This document shows positions 26,735 through 35,969 of a stretch of 57,397 bases of DNA, one piece after another; the first letter of the stretch is position 1; every line of letters starts with the position of its first letter. The stretch lies in the NCBI GenBank assembly GCA_002483285.1, contig DLHP01000012.1, positions 175 to 57,571 of the forward strand, read 5' to 3'. The translations under genes were made by a program, and so were the position numbers. The stretch comes from Flavobacterium sp. UBA7665. GTDB taxonomy: Bacteria > Bacteroidota > Bacteroidia > Flavobacteriales > Flavobacteriaceae. The notes beneath the pieces are model-generated. The model saw only the letters and a list, made by a program, of their open reading frames with translations. It did not search any database and was not told the origin of the DNA.

Positions 26735-27147
26735 CGCGGTTATTGGCAAAAAAGTTATACAGCTGCAAAGATAATATTACTTCCTGTAGCAAAATCCAAA
26801 AAACTTGTCAGGATCATCGCCCATCCTTTTCTCCGCGTTAAAGCGCTAATTGCCGGCTGCAGCAATTTACCTCGGCCCTGTTGTAAACCTGCCCGCAGGC
26901 AAACAATAAAACGTCCCCTTAAGGGGCAATCGGGGCGGTATGGCAAACAGCGAGAAATCTTTTGTCCGCGCCATATCGGCTTTGATATAAAAGGCAATCT
27001 GCTTGGTATAATTTGTCCATAAGCGGTTCGCAATAAAACTAGTTTAGCAAAGAATTCCAGTAATCGATTCTTCTTATAAACAACAGTGCGCAATACCCAA
27101 CGGCAGTAATGATTTCACCACCGAGGCGGCAATCCAAAATAAAGGCA
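26735..27147. other. Divergent intergenic region, ~410 bp, holding tandem operator site A
   Basis: It separates the AraC-type regulator (minus) from the efflux operon (plus). No credible gene is present; open frames here lack coding character. It contains the tandem TATAA site (26981-27013) and an inverted GTCCCCTTAAGGGGC-like stretch (26913-26928). Confidence 0.6.
26981..27013 (+). promoter_or_regulatory. Tandem operator site A (two TATAA half-sites, 21 bp apart)
   Basis: TTTGATATAA (TATAA at 26986-26990) and CTTGGTATAA (TATAA at 27007-27011) lie in direct orientation exactly 21 bp apart, about 136 bp upstream of the DUF2147-like gene that opens the efflux operon. Direct repeats on one helix face two turns apart are typical for LytTR regulators, and one is encoded at 32860. 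The assignment to it is inference. Confidence 0.55.
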
Positions 27148-27519
27148 ATGAAAATCAAGGCAACGATTGGCTGTTTCATGCTCTTTGGAATGCCGATGGC
27201 CGGCCAGGTCAATGATGAATATATTGGCCGGTGGGAAAACAAAGAAAAGTCCGCTGTCATCGATATCTATGCCGTCAACGATATGTACTACGGCAAACTG
27301 GTGGTGCCAGCGGTGGCTGGTACTCCCGTTATCCTCGTGCAAATGAAAAGGAAAAAAAATGTGCTTTACGGCGGCACATTCCAGAATACCGCCAAGCATA
27401 CAGAAAATGAAGCGAGGGTAAGGTTAATCAACGACAGTACGTTCGTCTTAAAGGAATTCACGGGAATTTTCAGGCATCGCAGCAAGTGGTTTAAAAAACG
27501 CAAGGAAATTAAAAGGTAA
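27148..27519 (+). CDS. DUF2147-like small secreted protein
   Basis: A ~123-aa protein with a signal peptide (MKIKATIGCFMLFGMPMAGQ). The body has the DUF2147 pattern: YIGRWENKEKSAVIDIYAVNDMYYGKLV near the start and FVLKEFTGIFRHRSKWFKK at the end, shorter than usual for the family. ATG at 27148 is preferred; an in-frame upstream ATG at 27109 would spoil the signal peptide. First gene of the block 27148-32831 and downstream of operator site A. Periplasmic or envelope location is likely; function unknown. Confidence 0.65.
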   Translation: MKIKATIGCFMLFGMPMAGQVNDEYIGRWENKEKSAVIDIYAVNDMYYGKLVVPAVAGTPVILVQMKRKKNVLYGGTFQNTAKHTENEARVRLINDSTFVLKEFTGIFRHRSKWFKKRKEIKR

Positions 27520-27531
27520 AATAATCAAAAA

Positions 27532-28401
27532 ATGGAAAAGATACTACTAACGGGGGCAACCGGCCACTTTGGCAGGACCGTATTAGATACATTACTCAGG
27601 AATGGTGTAAAGGCGGCCACCATATACGCAATGGTCAGGGACAAGGCCAAATCCGCGGAGCTAAAGAAATTGGGCATCAATGTCCTGTACGGCGATTACG
27701 CCAATTTTGAGTCTATGGTTAAGGCATTCACGGGTATAGATAAACTGTTCTTCGTTTCCGGGGGTGACCTGAAACAACGTAGCGAGCAACACAAGCAGGT
27801 CGTCAAGGCAGCAAAACGGGCAGGGATCGGCCATATATTCTACACCAGCCAGCTGCACAAGTCAGACGATAGGGCTTCTCCCATCCACTTCATCCTCAAA
27901 TCACACCTGGCCACCGAGATTGCCATTATGAAAAGCGGCATAGACTATACCATTCTCCGCAACGGCCTCTACATTGACATGCTACCCGCTTTCCTGGGTA
28001 AAAATGTGCTCGAGAACGGTATATTTCTGCCCGCGGGCCAGGGCAGGATCGCATTTGCATTGCGCAGCGAAATAGCCGAGGCTACGGCAAACCTGATGAT
28101 TTCAGCCGGGCACAGGAATAAAATCTATGAGATGTCCGCCAATGCCGTGTCCTTTACAGAAATAGCCGCCTGCATATCGCAGCTTACGGGCAAAAACATA
28201 ACCTACTTAAGCCCAGACCTGGGCACGTTCAACACAACATTGGCCAAGCAGGGTACGCCAAAACTGCTGGTTAAAATGCTCGGCGGTTTCGCAGCTGCTG
28301 CGCAGCAGGGGGAGCTCCAAGGCACCAACGCCCAGTTAGGAAAGATTTTAGGACGTAAGCCAACTAGCGTTGCAGATTTCTTAAAAGAAATGTTCCCTTG
28401 A
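27532..28401 (+). CDS. NAD(P)-binding SDR/NmrA-like oxidoreductase
   Basis: A 289-aa cytosolic Rossmann-fold protein of the atypical SDR / NmrA-QOR2 group. The dinucleotide-binding loop is LLTGATGHFGR (residues 5-15). It continues with VLYGDYANFESMVKAFTGIDKLFFVSG, a YTSQLHKSDD segment and DYTILRNGLYIDM. Members reduce quinones or act as NAD(P)-redox sensors. It lies 12 bp after the DUF2147-like gene and its stop overlaps the reading frame of the TolC-like gene, so it is part of the efflux operon. Why a redox enzyme rides with an efflux pump is not clear; detoxification of the exported compound is one possibility. Confidence 0.8.
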   Translation: MEKILLTGATGHFGRTVLDTLLRNGVKAATIYAMVRDKAKSAELKKLGINVLYGDYANFESMVKAFTGIDKLFFVSGGDLKQRSEQHKQVVKAAKRAGIGHIFYTSQLHKSDDRASPIHFILKSHLATEIAIMKSGIDYTILRNGLYIDMLPAFLGKNVLENGIFLPAGQGRIAFALRSEIAEATANLMISAGHRNKIYEMSANAVSFTEIAACISQLTGKNITYLSPDLGTFNTTLAKQGTPKLLVKMLGGFAAAAQQGELQGTNAQLGKILGRKPTSVADFLKEMFP

Positions 28402-28436
28402 AAATGATCCGTCGGCAAAAAACAAAGGTTATATAC

Positions 28437-29753
28437 ATGAACCCCACATCAATATTTCTGTTGCTTCTGGCAATGCTCCCTTCAGTCTGCCACGCGCAGG
28501 CAAAGTTGGCATTCTCAAGCTATCGCGAGGTATTGGCCTATGCAGACCGCAACAGCCTTTCGCTAACCAATGACCGCCTGCAGGGCACGGTCGCCCGGCA
28601 CCGTACCCTTTCCGCTAGACTCGCGATGTTTAACCCGAAAGCCCCGGCCAGCCTAGAACTTACAGACCACACGAAACGCACGGTCAATTTTATCCCCGCC
28701 GAGGTTTTCGGTGGCCCGCAAGGCACATTCAGGCCAGTCACTTTCGGCCAGCAATATACCAGCAACGTCATTATAGAACCCCAATTAGACCTGTTGAACC
28801 CACAGGCCATGGCCCAAATCCGGGTGGCAAAGGCCAATGAGCAATTAACAGCGGTCAACAGCCTTATCAACACGAAGGCAGTATACGAGGCCATTACCGC
28901 AACCTATTACAGCATATTGTCCTGCCAATGGCAGGTTGCCATCACAACAAAGAGCCTGGCAGGTGCAGACTCATTGCTGCGTGTTGTACAGGATAAGCAA
29001 AAAGAAGGCGTGGCGCGCAGCCAGGATGTCAATACAGCATTAACCAGCCGTCTGGCCATAGCAGGTAAGCTCCAACAACTGCAAGCGCAGCAGGAACAGC
29101 AATACAATAAATTAAGGATCCTTTGCGACATAGACGGGCAAACCCCAATCGAAATCACAGGAGATGAAAGCGGGCACATGATAGGTGTCGAACCAGTCAA
29201 AGCCGATGGAAACCTCTTGCAGCGCCAGGGCGAGTGGCAAACAAAGTTTCGGCAAGCCACACTTAGCGCCGATAAGCGTTGGGCATATCCCACCTTAACC
29301 CTGTTCGCTTCTATGGGTTGGCAGGAAAGCAACGACAACAGTTTTTTCCATACCAACAACTGGCTGGGTTCCAGTTATGTCGGGCTCAGGCTAAGCATTC
29401 CATTATTGCCCGAAGTCTCTAAGATAACCGCGGTAAGGGTGGGCCGGGCCAACCTTGAAATGGCAGCCAACGATTGGGCACACGCCAAATTGCAGGAACA
29501 GATCAACAATAGCCAACTAGAGCTCGACTATAAGAAAGCGATAGAAAGCCACCAAATCGCAGCCCAGGTCGAGGCGCTGTCCAACGACTCCTACCAGAAA
29601 AACCTGAACATCTATCGCGAGGGACTAATTTCCGCAACAGACCTTATCATTTCCTTTGAACAGTGGCTCAACAGCGGTCTCAACACCGCGGCACTCCTGG
29701 CTACGGCGGGATATGCCAAAAGCCGCATTATAATCAACAATACACTAAAATGA
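28437..29753 (+). CDS. TolC-like outer membrane efflux channel
   Basis: A ~438-aa protein with a signal peptide (MNPTSIFLLLLAMLPSVCHAQ) and the repeated helical hairpins of the outer membrane efflux protein family (for example LRVVQDKQKEGVARSQDVNTALTSRLAIAGKLQQLQAQQEQQ and the matching C-terminal repeat NLNIYREGLISATDLIISFEQ). An in-frame ATG at 28398 would add 13 residues; 28437 gives a proper signal peptide. The stop overlaps the ATG of the adaptor gene (ATGA at 29750). Together with the adaptor, permease and ATPase it forms a complete tripartite ABC efflux system. Confidence 0.85.
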   Translation: MNPTSIFLLLLAMLPSVCHAQAKLAFSSYREVLAYADRNSLSLTNDRLQGTVARHRTLSARLAMFNPKAPASLELTDHTKRTVNFIPAEVFGGPQGTFRPVTFGQQYTSNVIIEPQLDLLNPQAMAQIRVAKANEQLTAVNSLINTKAVYEAITATYYSILSCQWQVAITTKSLAGADSLLRVVQDKQKEGVARSQDVNTALTSRLAIAGKLQQLQAQQEQQYNKLRILCDIDGQTPIEITGDESGHMIGVEPVKADGNLLQRQGEWQTKFRQATLSADKRWAYPTLTLFASMGWQESNDNSFFHTNNWLGSSYVGLRLSIPLLPEVSKITAVRVGRANLEMAANDWAHAKLQEQINNSQLELDYKKAIESHQIAAQVEALSNDSYQKNLNIYREGLISATDLIISFEQWLNSGLNTAALLATAGYAKSRIIINNTLK

Positions 29754-30841
29754 AAAATGCATACCTATTGGCTACAATGGCAGCCTCCGTCCTGGCATCC
29801 TGTACAGGTACCGTAAATGAGGCCAAGCCCCAACGCAGGGACATCCTCGAATGGGTTTTCGCTTCCGGCACGCTCCAGGCAGAAACCCAATACAACCTCA
29901 CCGCCCAGACAGAAGGCTATCTTGTCGCGGTGAATTTCAAAGAGGGTGACATCGTAGGCAAAAACGAGGTATTGGCCATAGTCGGCAACGACGAAAACCT
30001 CATCAATGCCCAAGGCGCCGAGGAGCTACACCAGATGGCTACCCAAAATACGCGCACGTCCTCGCCGGCACTGCAAGAGATGGAGGCTAAAATCGACGCC
30101 GCGACAGCAAAGCTTGAACAGGACACCAGGCAGTCAGAGCGCTTCGCCCGCCTTCACCAATCCAATAGCATATCAACCGCAGAGTATGAGGGTGCACAAC
30201 TTACCCTGGCCAATTCGCGATCCAACCTCACGGCGCTTAAAAAACAGTATGAACAGCTGCGGTTCAGCGCCAGGCAATCAGAAATGGCCCAGCGTTACGC
30301 CGCCCGCGTAAGCCTTATGCTCAGCGGCCAAAACAAACTTGCGGCTCCGGCCGCGGGCAAAGTTTATATTAGGAACAAACAGCTGGGCGACTACGTAAGT
30401 AAAGGCGATATCATTGCCACCATAGGGAGTCCAGAGGTATATGCCCGCCTCAACGTCGATGAATCCGGCATGCCGAAATTAAAGGTCGGCCAAGAGGTGG
30501 TGCTGCGGGTCGGTGCTGATAAGGATATTGTCTACGATGCAACAATAGCACAAATCTCACCTGCATTCGACGAGGTTTCAAGGTCATTCATCGTAAAGGC
30601 ACACTTCAACCATGCCCCCACATTTCATATTATGGGTTCGCAGTTAGAGGCTAACATTTTTATTGGCGAGATTAAAGCAGCCCTCGTCATCCCTTCAGAT
30701 TATCTTCGCTACGGCAATAAGGTATGGCTAAAAGACGAGCAAAGACTGGCCACCATAAAACCTGGCATCATCAATAACGGCTGGGTACAAATCCTCAGCG
30801 GCCTCCAGGCGGGCCAAACCATAGTGAAAGAAGATCCCTAA
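29750..30841 (+). CDS. HlyD/MacA-like periplasmic adaptor lipoprotein
   Basis: A ~363-aa protein. It has a lipoprotein signal with lipobox VLASC (Cys18), a split biotinyl-lipoyl domain (ASGTLQAETQYNLTAQTEGYLVAVNFKEGD ... KLAAPAAGKVYIRNKQLGDYVSKGDII), a coiled-coil hairpin between them (about 95-190) and C-terminal beta domains. This is the membrane-fusion part of a MacA-like pump. Translation is coupled to the TolC-like gene by an ATGA overlap. The permease gene follows after 57 bp. Confidence 0.85.
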   Translation: MKNAYLLATMAASVLASCTGTVNEAKPQRRDILEWVFASGTLQAETQYNLTAQTEGYLVAVNFKEGDIVGKNEVLAIVGNDENLINAQGAEELHQMATQNTRTSSPALQEMEAKIDAATAKLEQDTRQSERFARLHQSNSISTAEYEGAQLTLANSRSNLTALKKQYEQLRFSARQSEMAQRYAARVSLMLSGQNKLAAPAAGKVYIRNKQLGDYVSKGDIIATIGSPEVYARLNVDESGMPKLKVGQEVVLRVGADKDIVYDATIAQISPAFDEVSRSFIVKAHFNHAPTFHIMGSQLEANIFIGEIKAALVIPSDYLRYGNKVWLKDEQRLATIKPGIINNGWVQILSGLQAGQTIVKEDP

Positions 30842-30898
30842 AATGGCAACCAGTCCCAGTACAAACAGAAGCAAAACCACAATGAGTTCCAAGCACAG

Positions 30899-32146
30899 AT
30901 GAAAAAGCAGTACCGCCATCCCATCGATACACACATCTCCCTAAGGTATATAGCCGCCAATAAAAAGCTCACGGCGGTCGCTTCCTTGGGCGTAACCATC
31001 GGTGTCACGATCTTTATTTTTATGAATTCCCTGGGTAGCGGCTTTGTAAAGAAGTCAAACACCGCAATATTCAGCAACACGCCACACATCCGCGTCTACA
31101 ATGAAGACCATATCAGCGAGCCAATCGTTGCGCCAAACCGTCCTGGGCCAATCGCCCTGATCAGCAATCCGATGGTGGTACCCAAAAGCGACCGCATCAT
31201 AAACCCAAACAGGATTGTCGCACTGCTGCGGGCCCAACGCGGCGTATCAATAGTGACGCCCGAGATTGCGGTAAGGGTGTTCTACAACAGCGGCATGTCA
31301 CAGATTCCGGGTGATGCTTCGGGCATAGAAATATACCCGGCCAGCAAGATGTTCGCCATTGCGCCCAGTATGGTAGAGGGCCGCCTCGAAGACCTGCAAA
31401 CCCATGCCAACGGCATCCTCCTGGGGGTTGGTATCGCCGCTAAAATGAACGTCAAGACAGGCGACAACATCAGCATAACTTCCTCGAGGAATGTCACCAA
31501 GACAATGAAAGTGGTAGGGCTTTTCAGGACCAGTAATGCCAACACAAACAAAACCAAATCATACATTCAGATTCAAGCGGCGCAACAGCTGCTGCGCGAA
31601 ACCGCGGGCTATGTGACCCATATAGACGTAAACGTGACAGATTTTACCAAGGCGCCCCAATATGCCGCTAAATTTTCGGCGTTGACCGCCTACAAGGCCC
31701 GGGACTGGCAGGAGGCAAACAGCGACCAGTTAAGCGGGTTCCGGATGCGCAGCATCATCATATTTGCAATGTCCCTATCCATTTTACTCGTAGCGGGTTT
31801 CGGTACCTACAACATACTCAATATGGCCATCACCCATCGCATTAACGACATCGCCATCCTAAAGGCAATGGGTTTCCAGGGGCATGATGTCATTAAGATT
31901 TTTGTATTGCAGGGCATGCTAATGGCATTGCTCGGGATCTCCGCTGGGTTAGTGTTGGCGTTTGTCATGGTCTACGGGGCATCCCGTATATATATGGGCG
32001 CAGATACCGGTTATTTTCCCATCGTACTCGATTACACCGTCTTTCTAAACGGTTCCCTTTTCGGCCTCGCCGTAGCATTTTTTGCCAGCTACCTTCCTGC
32101 ACGAAAGGCAGCCAATGTCGATCCGGTCTCCATCTTCAGAAAATAA
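30899..32146 (+). CDS. MacB/FtsX-type ABC transporter permease
   Basis: A 415-aa inner membrane protein with one N-terminal helix (about 22-45: LTAVASLGVTIGVTIFIFMNSLG), a large periplasmic MacB_PCD-like domain (about 50-275) and three C-terminal helices in the FtsX domain (SIIIFAMSLSILLVAGFGTYNILNMAI ... VLQGMLMALLGISAGLVLAFVM ... GSLFGLAVAFFASYLPARKAANVDP). The ATPase is a separate gene 4 bp downstream. It is clearly paralogous to the permease at 43980-45239. Probably exports a lipid, peptide or antibiotic; substrate unknown. Confidence 0.88.
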   Translation: MKKQYRHPIDTHISLRYIAANKKLTAVASLGVTIGVTIFIFMNSLGSGFVKKSNTAIFSNTPHIRVYNEDHISEPIVAPNRPGPIALISNPMVVPKSDRIINPNRIVALLRAQRGVSIVTPEIAVRVFYNSGMSQIPGDASGIEIYPASKMFAIAPSMVEGRLEDLQTHANGILLGVGIAAKMNVKTGDNISITSSRNVTKTMKVVGLFRTSNANTNKTKSYIQIQAAQQLLRETAGYVTHIDVNVTDFTKAPQYAAKFSALTAYKARDWQEANSDQLSGFRMRSIIIFAMSLSILLVAGFGTYNILNMAITHRINDIAILKAMGFQGHDVIKIFVLQGMLMALLGISAGLVLAFVMVYGASRIYMGADTGYFPIVLDYTVFLNGSLFGLAVAFFASYLPARKAANVDPVSIFRK

Positions 32147-32150
32147 TAAA

Positions 32151-32831
32151 ATGAGCCACAAAATCATCCTACAGTCTACACAGATCGCAAAGTCATTCAA
32201 GGGCCCCGAAGCCTTCCAGGTACTCAGTGATATTTCCTTCTCGGTCAATAAGGCAGAGTTCGTCACCCTGGTCGGAAAATCGGGCTGCGGAAAATCCACC
32301 CTACTGTACATCCTTTCAACCATGGACACCGATTACCACGGACAGTTGGCCATTGACGGGACTTTGGTAACAGGCAAGACGCCAAACCAATTGGCAGCGA
32401 TACGCAATGAAAAGATAGGGTTTGTTTTCCAGTCCCATTACCTGCTCAACGAGTTCAGCTGCCTACAGAATGTGATGATTCCGGCGCTCCGCCTTGGGCT
32501 TTATTCCCGCCAGGAGATAGAGGAAAGGGCATACGATAAGCTCGACCTGCTCGGATTAAAAGACCAGGCGCTAAAGCAAGCCGCGAAACTTTCCGGCGGA
32601 CAACAACAACGCGTTGCCTTGGCGCGTGCGCTGATCAATGATCCATTGATAATAATGGGAGACGAACCTACTGGGAACTTAGATTCAAAAAATACCGATG
32701 TGGTTTTTGAGGTTTTCCAACGGCTGGCTCACGAGCTGCACCAAACCATAATCGCGGTCACCCACGACAATGATTTTGCAAGGAGGTCAGATAGGGTCAT
32801 TGAAATGGTTGATGGCAGGATATCCAATTAA
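32151..32831 (+). CDS. ABC transporter ATPase (MacB/LolD type)
   Basis: A 226-aa ATPase. It has Walker A GKSGCGKST, a Q-loop in FVFQSHYLLNEF, signature LSGGQQQRVALARAL, Walker B LIIMGDEPTGNLD and H-loop AVTHDN. All are intact. ATG at 32151 is preferred; an in-frame ATG at 32082 lies inside the permease gene. It partners the permease just upstream. It shares long identical stretches with the ATPase at 43300-43980 (for example STLLYILSTMDTDY), so the two pumps are paralogous. Confidence 0.9.
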   Translation: MSHKIILQSTQIAKSFKGPEAFQVLSDISFSVNKAEFVTLVGKSGCGKSTLLYILSTMDTDYHGQLAIDGTLVTGKTPNQLAAIRNEKIGFVFQSHYLLNEFSCLQNVMIPALRLGLYSRQEIEERAYDKLDLLGLKDQALKQAAKLSGGQQQRVALARALINDPLIIMGDEPTGNLDSKNTDVVFEVFQRLAHELHQTIIAVTHDNDFARRSDRVIEMVDGRISN

Positions 32832-32859
32832 GCACCATTCAGCTAAGGCAAGCGGGTGC

Positions 32860-33582
32860 CTACCTGCTCAAGATTTTCTTCGTTACGAATCCATCAAAGA
32901 AAGAGTCGCGGTAAATGTTGCCTATAGGTATCTCACTTTTGCCTATGTAAACGGTATTGTTGTCAACAGAGTCAATTTTCTTTACGTTGATCACATATGA
33001 CTTGCTCACCCTCACGAACCTGTTTTTGGGCAGCTGCTCATGGATGGTCTTGATATTCATCGCCGTGATTACCTTTTGGCTTTCGGTATGCATCACCACA
33101 TAGTCCTTCAAACCCTCAATGAAAAGGATACTGTCAAAAAAAACCTTGAAAATCTTGCGGTCAGCCTTGACAAAAAAATGGTCATCGGTGATATTTTCAA
33201 TGTTGTTGCCGCTAAGGTCGGCCTTAAATAATTTAAGGTAGGTCTGCGCTTTTTCCACAGCTTTCCTGAAGCGATCCAGTTTTACCGGTTTGATCAGGTA
33301 GTCAATGGCATCAACTTCATAGCTATCGGTCGCAAATTCAGAGTAGGCTGTCGTAAAAATCACAAATGCATCCTTCGGCAATGACTTGGCAAACTCAATA
33401 CCATTGATGCCGGGCATCTGTATGTCAAGGAATATCAGGTCCACCGCGTTCTGCGTCATGAAAGTGCCTGCTGCCTCCGGGCCGTTAAATGACCCTACCA
33501 AATCCAAGTCGTCGGTTTGCGCCGTTAGTATTTCTATGGCTTCCCTCGCTAGCGGTTCATCGTCTACTATAATGCATTTCAT
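32860..33582 (-). CDS. LytTR-family response regulator
   Basis: A 240-aa cytosolic regulator. The receiver (1-120) has IVDDEP, phosphoacceptor D53 in IFLDIQMPG, Thr in FTTAYSEFA and Lys in DYLIKPV. The LytTR DNA-binding domain (about 135-238) has KIFKVFFDSILFIEGLKDYVVMHTESQKV, RFVRVSKSYVINVKKIDSVDNNTVYIGKSEIPIGNIYRD. It overlaps the LytS-type kinase gene by 4 bases. LytTR proteins bind pairs of short direct repeats. The 21-bp-spaced TATAA pairs at sites A-D in this locus are the natural candidates, including one in front of its own kinase gene. Confidence 0.9.
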   Translation of the reverse strand: MKCIIVDDEPLAREAIEILTAQTDDLDLVGSFNGPEAAGTFMTQNAVDLIFLDIQMPGINGIEFAKSLPKDAFVIFTTAYSEFATDSYEVDAIDYLIKPVKLDRFRKAVEKAQTYLKLFKADLSGNNIENITDDHFFVKADRKIFKVFFDSILFIEGLKDYVVMHTESQKVITAMNIKTIHEQLPKNRFVRVSKSYVINVKKIDSVDNNTVYIGKSEIPIGNIYRDSFFDGFVTKKILSR

Positions 33583-34592
33583 AATCTTATGGTTAGGTTA
33601 ACGCTATAGGTTTCGGGGTTGTTTTCAATTTTCAGGGTATGCGCCTCAGGGAACAGCAATTCCAACCTTCGTCTTACATTGGCAAGCCCCAATCCACCAG
33701 AACCAATACCCACAGATTTTAGCACTGGTTTTGAGTTGACGCATTTAAAAAAGAGCCCCTCGTTCCTCACATCAAAATACAAGTGCACATACGATGGCTT
33801 TGCAGGATCGTTATTGTGTTTTACCGCATTCTCAACGAAGGAGATAAACAGCAACGGCGGCACCTGCACACCACTTAAACTTCCTTCCTTTGAGATAACA
33901 AAATCAAAATTATCCCTTCTTACTTTCTCCAAATTTAGAAAATCTTCAAGGAAATGGATGTCCGAAGTCAGTAAAACTTTATCCCTTGCACTGTCATACA
34001 ATTGGTACCTAAGCAAATCGCTGAGCTTCATCAAAACCTGCGACGCCCTGTCGGGATCCTTCTTTGTAAGTACGTTGGCGTTATTGAGCATATTGAAAAG
34101 AAAATGCGGATTGATCTGGTTCTTGAGCTGTTCAAGTTCTGTAATAGTCTTCGATCGCTCCAATTCAAAAATCAACTGCTTGTCAAGCATCCACTTCTGG
34201 AACAATTTCACAGACGTCGTGGCCCCAATCAGCATGAGGATCAAAAAGGAGAACAGCGGGATATTCAATCCGTTCCCGTCCGGGTCAGAATCAAAAAAAT
34301 ATTTGCCCAGCAATGCACAGACGGCAATGATGGCAAAGATTGACAGGCAATACAGCGCATATTTGTTTTTAAAGAGGAACCTCGGTACCAACAGGTACAT
34401 ATTCGTATAAAAAAGCACCAGGAACAAAAGCAGATTGATGGTGGGCTGGGTGAGCTCCGGGCCGCTGTTGTAAAGCACCAGGCCAACAGATACAATCAGC
34501 AGCAAATGCCGATGCAGCCGATACTTCGGATAAATCAAAAAATGGAGTGCCCAGTTGTCATTGCTAAAAGGTTCAGGTAAAGTTTTATTCAT
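33579..34592 (-). CDS. LytS-type sensor histidine kinase
   Basis: A ~337-aa inner membrane kinase with four predicted helices in the N-terminal half (RHLLLIVSVGLVLY, LLLFLVLFYTNMYLLV, CLSIFAIIAVCALLG, FSFLILMLIGATTS), a short coiled coil, then the His_kinase domain with NPHFLFNMLNNANVL (phosphoacceptor His) and an ATP-binding part (SFVENAVKHNNDPAK ... GGLGLANVRRRLELLF). The start is ATG 34592 or 34613. It is paired with the LytTR regulator at 32860 by a 4-base overlap. Site D lies just upstream, which suggests autoregulation. The small periplasmic loops suggest it senses the membrane state or an intramembrane ligand. Confidence 0.88.
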   Translation of the reverse strand: MNKTLPEPFSNDNWALHFLIYPKYRLHRHLLLIVSVGLVLYNSGPELTQPTINLLLFLVLFYTNMYLLVPRFLFKNKYALYCLSIFAIIAVCALLGKYFFDSDPDGNGLNIPLFSFLILMLIGATTSVKLFQKWMLDKQLIFELERSKTITELEQLKNQINPHFLFNMLNNANVLTKKDPDRASQVLMKLSDLLRYQLYDSARDKVLLTSDIHFLEDFLNLEKVRRDNFDFVISKEGSLSGVQVPPLLFISFVENAVKHNNDPAKPSYVHLYFDVRNEGLFFKCVNSKPVLKSVGIGSGGLGLANVRRRLELLFPEAHTLKIENNPETYSVNLTIRL

Positions 34593-34642
34593 AGTCATAA
34601 CATTATCAAACAAATGTAAGTTTTAAATCACCGGCCGTACTC

Positions 34643-34681
34643 CAATTATACAAAAGCGGCGATTTTTTATACAAAAACGCC
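34643..34681 (-). promoter_or_regulatory. Tandem operator site D upstream of the LytS-type kinase
   Basis: On the minus strand TTTTTGTATAA and TTTTGTATAA lie 21 bp apart (TTATA at 34667-34671 and 34646-34650 on the plus strand), 30-75 bp upstream of the kinase gene. The half-sites match sites A, B and C in TATAA core and spacing. Confidence 0.55.
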
Positions 34682-34736
34682 GCATGGCCGCCAATGTTGC
34701 AGGAAAGGGTGAAAGGCCATCGGCTGTAACTGTCCG

Positions 34737-34772
34737 TTGTTTCATATAAAAACAAATCCCCTTGGTATAATT
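34737..34772 (+). promoter_or_regulatory. Tandem operator site B upstream of the GT9 gene
   Basis: TTTCATATAA (TATAA at 34745-34749) and CTTGGTATAA (TATAA at 34766-34770), 21 bp apart, end 70 bp before the ATG of the glycosyltransferase gene. The second half-site is identical to that of site A (CTTGGTATAATT). Confidence 0.6.
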
Positions 34773-34840
34773 ACCAGAAAATCAATATGCCGTACCGGTA
34801 GTTTAGCCTTAAAAATTATCAACCCATCAAGGCCGCTACA

Positions 34841-35890
34841 ATGAAAATTCCAAAAGAAGTAAACAATTTAAGAAGGTCGCTTATGCATGCGGTGACCAAA
34901 AATGTAGGGAACTCCATCCCAGAACCCATAATCGTAGAAAGTACGGCAATAAAAAGGATCCTGATCTCGAGACCCAATCACAGGCTGGGGAACCTAGTCC
35001 TAATTACGCCATTGGTACAGGAAGCAATCAATACCTTTCCCGATTCCCAGGTCGATTTGTTCGTCAAGGGAAACCTGGCCGCCGCCATATTCAGTAATTA
35101 CGGCCAGGTAGGCAAAATTATACCGCTGCCCGAAAAACCCTTTAGCAGTTTGTACAAATACTTCACCGGCTGGATGGCAATCAGGTCCAGGAAGTATGAT
35201 TTGGTCATCAACGCCAACGCCGGTTCATCGTCAGGGAAATTGTCTGTATTTCTGGCCAAATCGCCCAACAAATTTTACGGCGAATTCAATGACGCCTATG
35301 ATTCAAAATACGCCGATTACGACCACGAGGCGAAAAATCAGGTGTACAACCTCCGCGAAAACCTATTGTGGCCAAGGGCTTCCACCGGCAAGGACAGGGT
35401 CCCGTGTCCAGACCTCAGGCTCAAACCCGATGAGATTGCCGCGGGCAAGCGGTGCCTTAAGGCAATCACCAAAAACACCCGAAGGACCATCAGCCTATTT
35501 ACCAATGCAACGGGCCAGAAATGCTATCCCGAATCCTGGTGGTGCGAATTTTACCAAAAGCTCACGGCCAGGTTTCCCAATTACAATATCATTGAGGTAC
35601 TCCCAAAAGACAAAATCTCCAGGTTGGCATTCCAGGCTTCCACATTCCATACCCATGACATCCGGCAGATGGGTGCACTCATAGCCAACACCGCGCTTTT
35701 TATATCGGCAGACTGCGGCGTCATGCACTTGGCCAGCGCTGTCGGCACACCTACGGTCGGGTTGTTTTCCGTGACCAACGAAAAGCAATACGCACCATAC
35801 AGCCCGGGCAGCTTCGCAATAAATACAAACCTGGTCAGCGACCGGGAAGCATTCGAGCTTATTGGGCAATGCTTGCTTAATGGCCGTTAG
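34841..35890 (+). CDS. Glycosyltransferase family 9 (heptosyltransferase-like)
   Basis: A 349-aa cytosolic, membrane-peripheral glycosyltransferase of the GT9 (ADP-heptose:LPS heptosyltransferase-like) family. It has ILISRPNHRLGNLVLITPLVQEAI at the N-terminal domain and the nucleotide-sugar-binding signature ALFISADCGVMHLASAVGTPTVGLFS in the C-terminal domain. It is a single gene between operator site B and the TonB receptor operon, and divergent from the LytS kinase. It probably modifies lipopolysaccharide or another surface glycan as part of the same LytTR-controlled envelope response. Confidence 0.85.
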   Translation: MKIPKEVNNLRRSLMHAVTKNVGNSIPEPIIVESTAIKRILISRPNHRLGNLVLITPLVQEAINTFPDSQVDLFVKGNLAAAIFSNYGQVGKIIPLPEKPFSSLYKYFTGWMAIRSRKYDLVINANAGSSSGKLSVFLAKSPNKFYGEFNDAYDSKYADYDHEAKNQVYNLRENLLWPRASTGKDRVPCPDLRLKPDEIAAGKRCLKAITKNTRRTISLFTNATGQKCYPESWWCEFYQKLTARFPNYNIIEVLPKDKISRLAFQASTFHTHDIRQMGALIANTALFISADCGVMHLASAVGTPTVGLFSVTNEKQYAPYSPGSFAINTNLVSDREAFELIGQCLLNGR

Positions 35891-35969
35891 CAGTTCCCGG
35901 TTATTCCATTTTTGTCTCCTGGGTGTAAGCAAGACTGATAGGTTCGTTTTTTTAGTAGTGAACACAAGT

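Noticed and set aside
26755..27093. 112-aa minus-strand open frame in the divergent intergenic region
   Set aside because: Low-complexity, non-protein-like translation overlapping the operator; no start context.
33619..34410. 263-aa open frame on the plus strand
   Set aside because: It runs antisense to the well-supported LytS-type kinase gene and its translation shows no domain.
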